From Melanocharis versteri (Eukaryota > Chordata > Aves > Passeriformes > Melanocharitidae), in the NCBI GenBank assembly GCA_013397845.1, contig VZTG01001883.1, positions 3,607,649 through 3,671,648 of the forward strand: a stretch of 64,000 nt of DNA, written 5' to 3'. The notes under the pieces are model-generated. The model was not told where the DNA came from, ran no database searches, and saw only the letters and a list, made by a program, of their open reading frames with translations. The number at the start of each line of letters is the position of its first letter. Positions within the stretch are counted from its first letter, which is position 1. A program made the position numbers and the translations under genes. Below are positions 60,839-64,000 of this stretch, piece after piece.

Positions 60839-62775
60839 GGTAGTCACTACTCTGGCTGTAGCCTTCCTCCCTAGAAAATTACATTCCCTTCTTTTTCGTT
60901 TCCATTTACTGGATTTTGTTTTGATGTGGGTTTGTGTTTCTGATTTGGGGCTTTTTTTCTGTAGTTCCTTCTTATATATTATGAAGGAAGAATTATGCAA
61001 GCAGCAGTGCAAGTTACTTCACCATGAATTTTTTCCGGTACTGACCTATGCATTTTGCAACTGAATGTGAAATTTCACAGTAGCATTGAAATAAAAGCAG
61101 AACCAAACTTCACTGTAACTTTATGGAAAAAAGAACTCAGTTCATTTTTAAATCTTTCCTTTTAAATCTTTCATTACATAAAGGTTGGAAAGTTAATTCT
61201 ATTTGGGCTTTTAATTTAAAGAATTTAAGAATTAATTTAAAGAATACTGAAAACTGAAGCTAAGCAAAAAAACTGAGTCAAATTTAACCTCTGTGTTGGG
61301 GAGTAGTGAGAGCTGGCAGCTCTGCAAGGGGCAGTGAGCCAGGAGCTGGGGGTGACAGCCAGGCAGACTGGGCATCATTGTCACCGACAAGCCACAGTCC
61401 CACGGCACCCCAGTGAGGCACAAGAGCAGGTCTGGCCAACTGTTCTGTGATCACCAGACAGATCTGTAGTGACAGGGCAGGTCGGAGGTCAAGCTGAGAA
61501 GCCAAGTCGGGAAGGCAAGTTTGGGATCAGCAGGGTACAAGGCTGGTCATGGCAGCACCATGTCAGCATTGGCCTGTGCCCAGGCAGGTAATTTCCAATG
61601 AAGGAGGAGAAGAGACCACAGACTCTGTTGGTAAAGTGACCCTGAGCCTCTGCAAAAAGCTTAATTTCAACAAAATTTCACCCTCAGATTTTATATTCTT
61701 TAATATTCCACCAATGCTCATGAAAGCCATAGCTTGGACCAGCTTACATGGGTATCAGTGGATGTTTTTCATAGCATCATTTCCTATGGTTCCTCCCTGC
61801 ATTGCTGAAGATTCACTTCACGATAAAGGAAAACCATGACAGTGGCTGGCCCATAGGCTGGACTTCATGAAAAAGCTCAGGTAAGTCCAGGGTCCTATCC
61901 CTTTATGATAATAAAATGTAGGTACCTAATTCCTTAGATTGCTCAAAAATACTCTGTCTATGTGTTCAAATCACAACCCTCTGGAGAAATGAGGAGACTT
62001 CTAGATGGAAAGACTACAGTGAACTGTACTTCAACCATTTGTGTATTTCCCTCATTATTCTTACATAGATAAAAATTTACAGTTCTTTTCACACTCTCTC
62101 CAAATTACTTTGTCCCAGCTGGACCAAATCTACTGTATGAAAGTGGACATCTATATTCTTTTTAAAATTGCAGTGTTACAGCAGCGGTACATTTCACTAC
62201 ACACAAAGGCATAGGACATGGAAAATGTCATCCAGGTTCCAATCCATGCTATGTATTATTGCTATTGAATATTCCACTTAGAATTCCTGATGGCTCTGCA
62301 GGCAAAAAACAAATGCTAATCCACAGGAACTCTTCCTAAAGAAATGACATTCCTTGCACAAATGAGTTTATGAAATTCACATGTCTATTTAATAGCAAGA
62401 AGAAAGGCATGCATTCAAATTCCATTTTCCTCACAGACAACACCTACAAACATTAGTGTATGGTCTCAGTGAGTCACTATAATTCCTATCTCACCTCAAA
62501 TCAATATAATAAGAATATGGATAATTAAAGGGGCTGTGATGGTAATTTAATTAATATCCACAGGATATGGAATGCCAGTGCCAAAGAATATTGCTGTCAG
62601 CTTAATAGCAGCAGGGGTGAATTTGTCTATCAATAATTCTCTTAAAACAGAATCTGTCTGCCAAAAGTCCAGCAAATATATAGCTCAGCTTGGTAAATTG
62701 AGGGTTTTTCAGTGAACTGTGTTGACCTAGCTGGTGGAATAAGAGACATCATTTAATCTGTTTTTTTTTTGTCAG

Positions 62776-62850
62776 AATCTTAGAATCATTAAGGTTGGAA
62801 AAGAGCATTAAGATCATCTAGTCCAACTATCAGCCACAACCTGCATCCCT
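62776..62850 (-). mobile_element. Short CR1 LINE 3' end
   Basis: AGAATCTTAGAATCATTAAG, GGTTGGAAAAG and AAGATCATCTAGTCCAACTA read as the reverse complement of a CR1 3' end. Only about 75 bases are recognisable before the similarity fades. Confidence 0.8.
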
Positions 62851-63327
62851 GCAGATCATTATTCTGTCCTGATGTAGCTGCACATAATCTTCACTTTGTT
62901 AATGTCACTGTGGCCAGTCCTGACTCTCAAGGCTGTAGGCTAACAGAGACACCTGCCTAGTCTGTGCCTTTTTTTTTTCTTTGAGTGTCTAACGCATCTA
63001 ACTTCAGAACTACTGAAAAATATGAAGTATGAATTTGAGTTTTAAAGCTAATTTATTCCATTTCCTGTTTCCATTCACAGAGAATGACGCTACTGAAATA
63101 ATTCTGATAAGTCTAGTGACAAGTCTTCAGCAATGTCACTCTTGATTAAATGCCAGTAGGAAGGGGAGCAGTGGGCCATAGTTTAGTCATGTGCCAGTTT
63201 CCATACTAACCACCAGTGTCATCGGTGTCATCATCAAGTCTAGTTCTCTATTTTCTAAGGTGGTAAAGAACCAAACTATTCATTTGGTCCCACCTCCACA
63301 GAGCAGAGAGAGAGAGCATGGGTGGGG

Positions 63328-63613
63328 TATAAGAGCGTTTGGGACCAGCAGGACTGCAGGGGCAGAAAATCAGCTTGCCCAGAGCAAGGCTGCAGGGAAG
63401 GAAAGCGAAGCACGGCGCTGAGCTCAGCAGGAGCCAGGGGCAGCTGCTGCACCCACAGGCCACTGCTGCCAGTTGCCAGGGCTCTCTTCTGCCTCAGACA
63501 GCAGCTCCTGGTGGTCCTCAAGCCCTGCGAGATGGCAGCTTGCCCCTGCCCCAGGCCACCAACTCCTCTGCACCTGCAGGGTCCCCAGTGGGGCTGATCC
63601 AAGGCAGCATCTG
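63328..63613 (+). promoter_or_regulatory. Candidate TATA promoter and first exon of an unknown transcript
   Basis: TATAAGAG at 63328-63335 is followed by a GC-rich segment of about 270 bases that ends at CATCTG|GTAAGTG, a consensus splice donor (GT at 63614-63615). The GC content contrasts with the AT-rich flanks. Several short frames are open here on both strands but none is recognisable. It may be a non-coding first exon or chance. Only the motifs and their spacing are seen. Confidence 0.3.
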
Positions 63614-64000
63614 GTAAGTGATGCTCTAGCACTGGTAAGGGGAAAGAGCAAAACACATTGTGCATGTGTTTTCCATGAAGGTTTTTCTTTTTTTGCTGCA
63701 CCACAATGGCTGTGTTACTAACAAATTGCTTGCCTAAGCTGACACAGGAAAGTTTTGGCTGTTCAGCTATGAATTAAAAGTAACCAAGCTATTTCACCTA
63801 AATCCTTTAATACCCTAGAAAAAGATAAAGTATGTTCTGGACTGGGACTTCAGAAAAGAGAAACACAAACCAGAACAATTAAAAAAAAACAAACAAACAA
63901 ACAAAAAAAAAAAACCAGAAAACATCAAGGAAAAGACAGCATCAGATGATATGTAAAAAGCCTGATCCAGGTGAATTACAAAGACACTGCACAAGACAGA

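Larger units (their letters stand above)
60252..64000. other. Sequence downstream of GPR65
   Basis: Part is probably GPR65 3' UTR. It contains two CR1 fragments, a GC-rich patch at about 61295-61600 without recognised content, the TATA/donor segment near 63.3-63.6 kb, and an (AAAC)n tract at 63881-63914. No coding gene is recognised. Confidence 0.65.

Noticed and set aside
60533..61012. 159-codon minus-strand open frame
   Set aside because: It runs antisense through a CR1 fragment and resembles no protein; no splice or promoter support.

Overview
The window looks like a draft-assembly piece of a bird genome. It is AT-rich, intron-heavy DNA with no operon-like structure. It carries several CR1 LINE fragments ending in the typical avian CR1 3' tail, and long A-rich simple repeats. 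Two recognisable protein-coding genes are present, GALC and GPR65. They sit next to each other in the same divergent order as in mammals, which supports both identifications. No database search was possible. Exon calls rest on reading the minus strand in frame, finding GT-AG boundaries, checking phase, and comparing with the galactosylceramidase family as I know it.

Layout. 1-17.9 kb is intergenic with no supportable gene: simple repeats, one degenerate CR1, a few perfect hairpins. 17.9-20.36 kb is downstream sequence and probable 3' UTR of GALC. 20.36-49.13 kb holds GALC exons 17 to 2 on the minus strand, all in frame. Exon 1 (start codon and signal peptide) is not seen and most likely lies in a 632-base N gap (49993-50624) inside the GC-rich promoter region. 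51.1-58.6 kb is intergenic or GPR65 5' non-coding sequence. 58765-59793 is the intact, intronless GPR65 coding region on the plus strand. 60.3-64 kb is intergenic with two CR1 fragments, a GC-rich patch, and a TATA-plus-splice-donor segment that could be the first exon of an unrecognised transcript.

Main discovery. GALC carries two different exon 7 copies in tandem between exons 6 and 8: 7a (37979-38106, 128 nt) and 7b (35875-36005, 131 nt). Both are open, start in phase 0, end after two bases of a Gly codon, have GT-AG sites, and encode recognisable versions of the same TIM-barrel segment. This segment lies between the exon carrying the acid/base Glu and the exon carrying the nucleophile Glu. 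Using both creates a stop at once, and using neither shifts the frame to a stop, so exactly one can be used per productive mRNA. The sequence therefore predicts mutually exclusive splicing giving two GALC isoforms that differ in the catalytic domain, one with an extra N-glycosylation sequon.

The two genes are not known to work in one pathway by enzyme chemistry. GALC is a lysosomal hydrolase of galactosylceramide and psychosine. GPR65 is a proton-sensing receptor that has also been discussed as a psychosine receptor, which makes their adjacency of interest though it may be coincidental.
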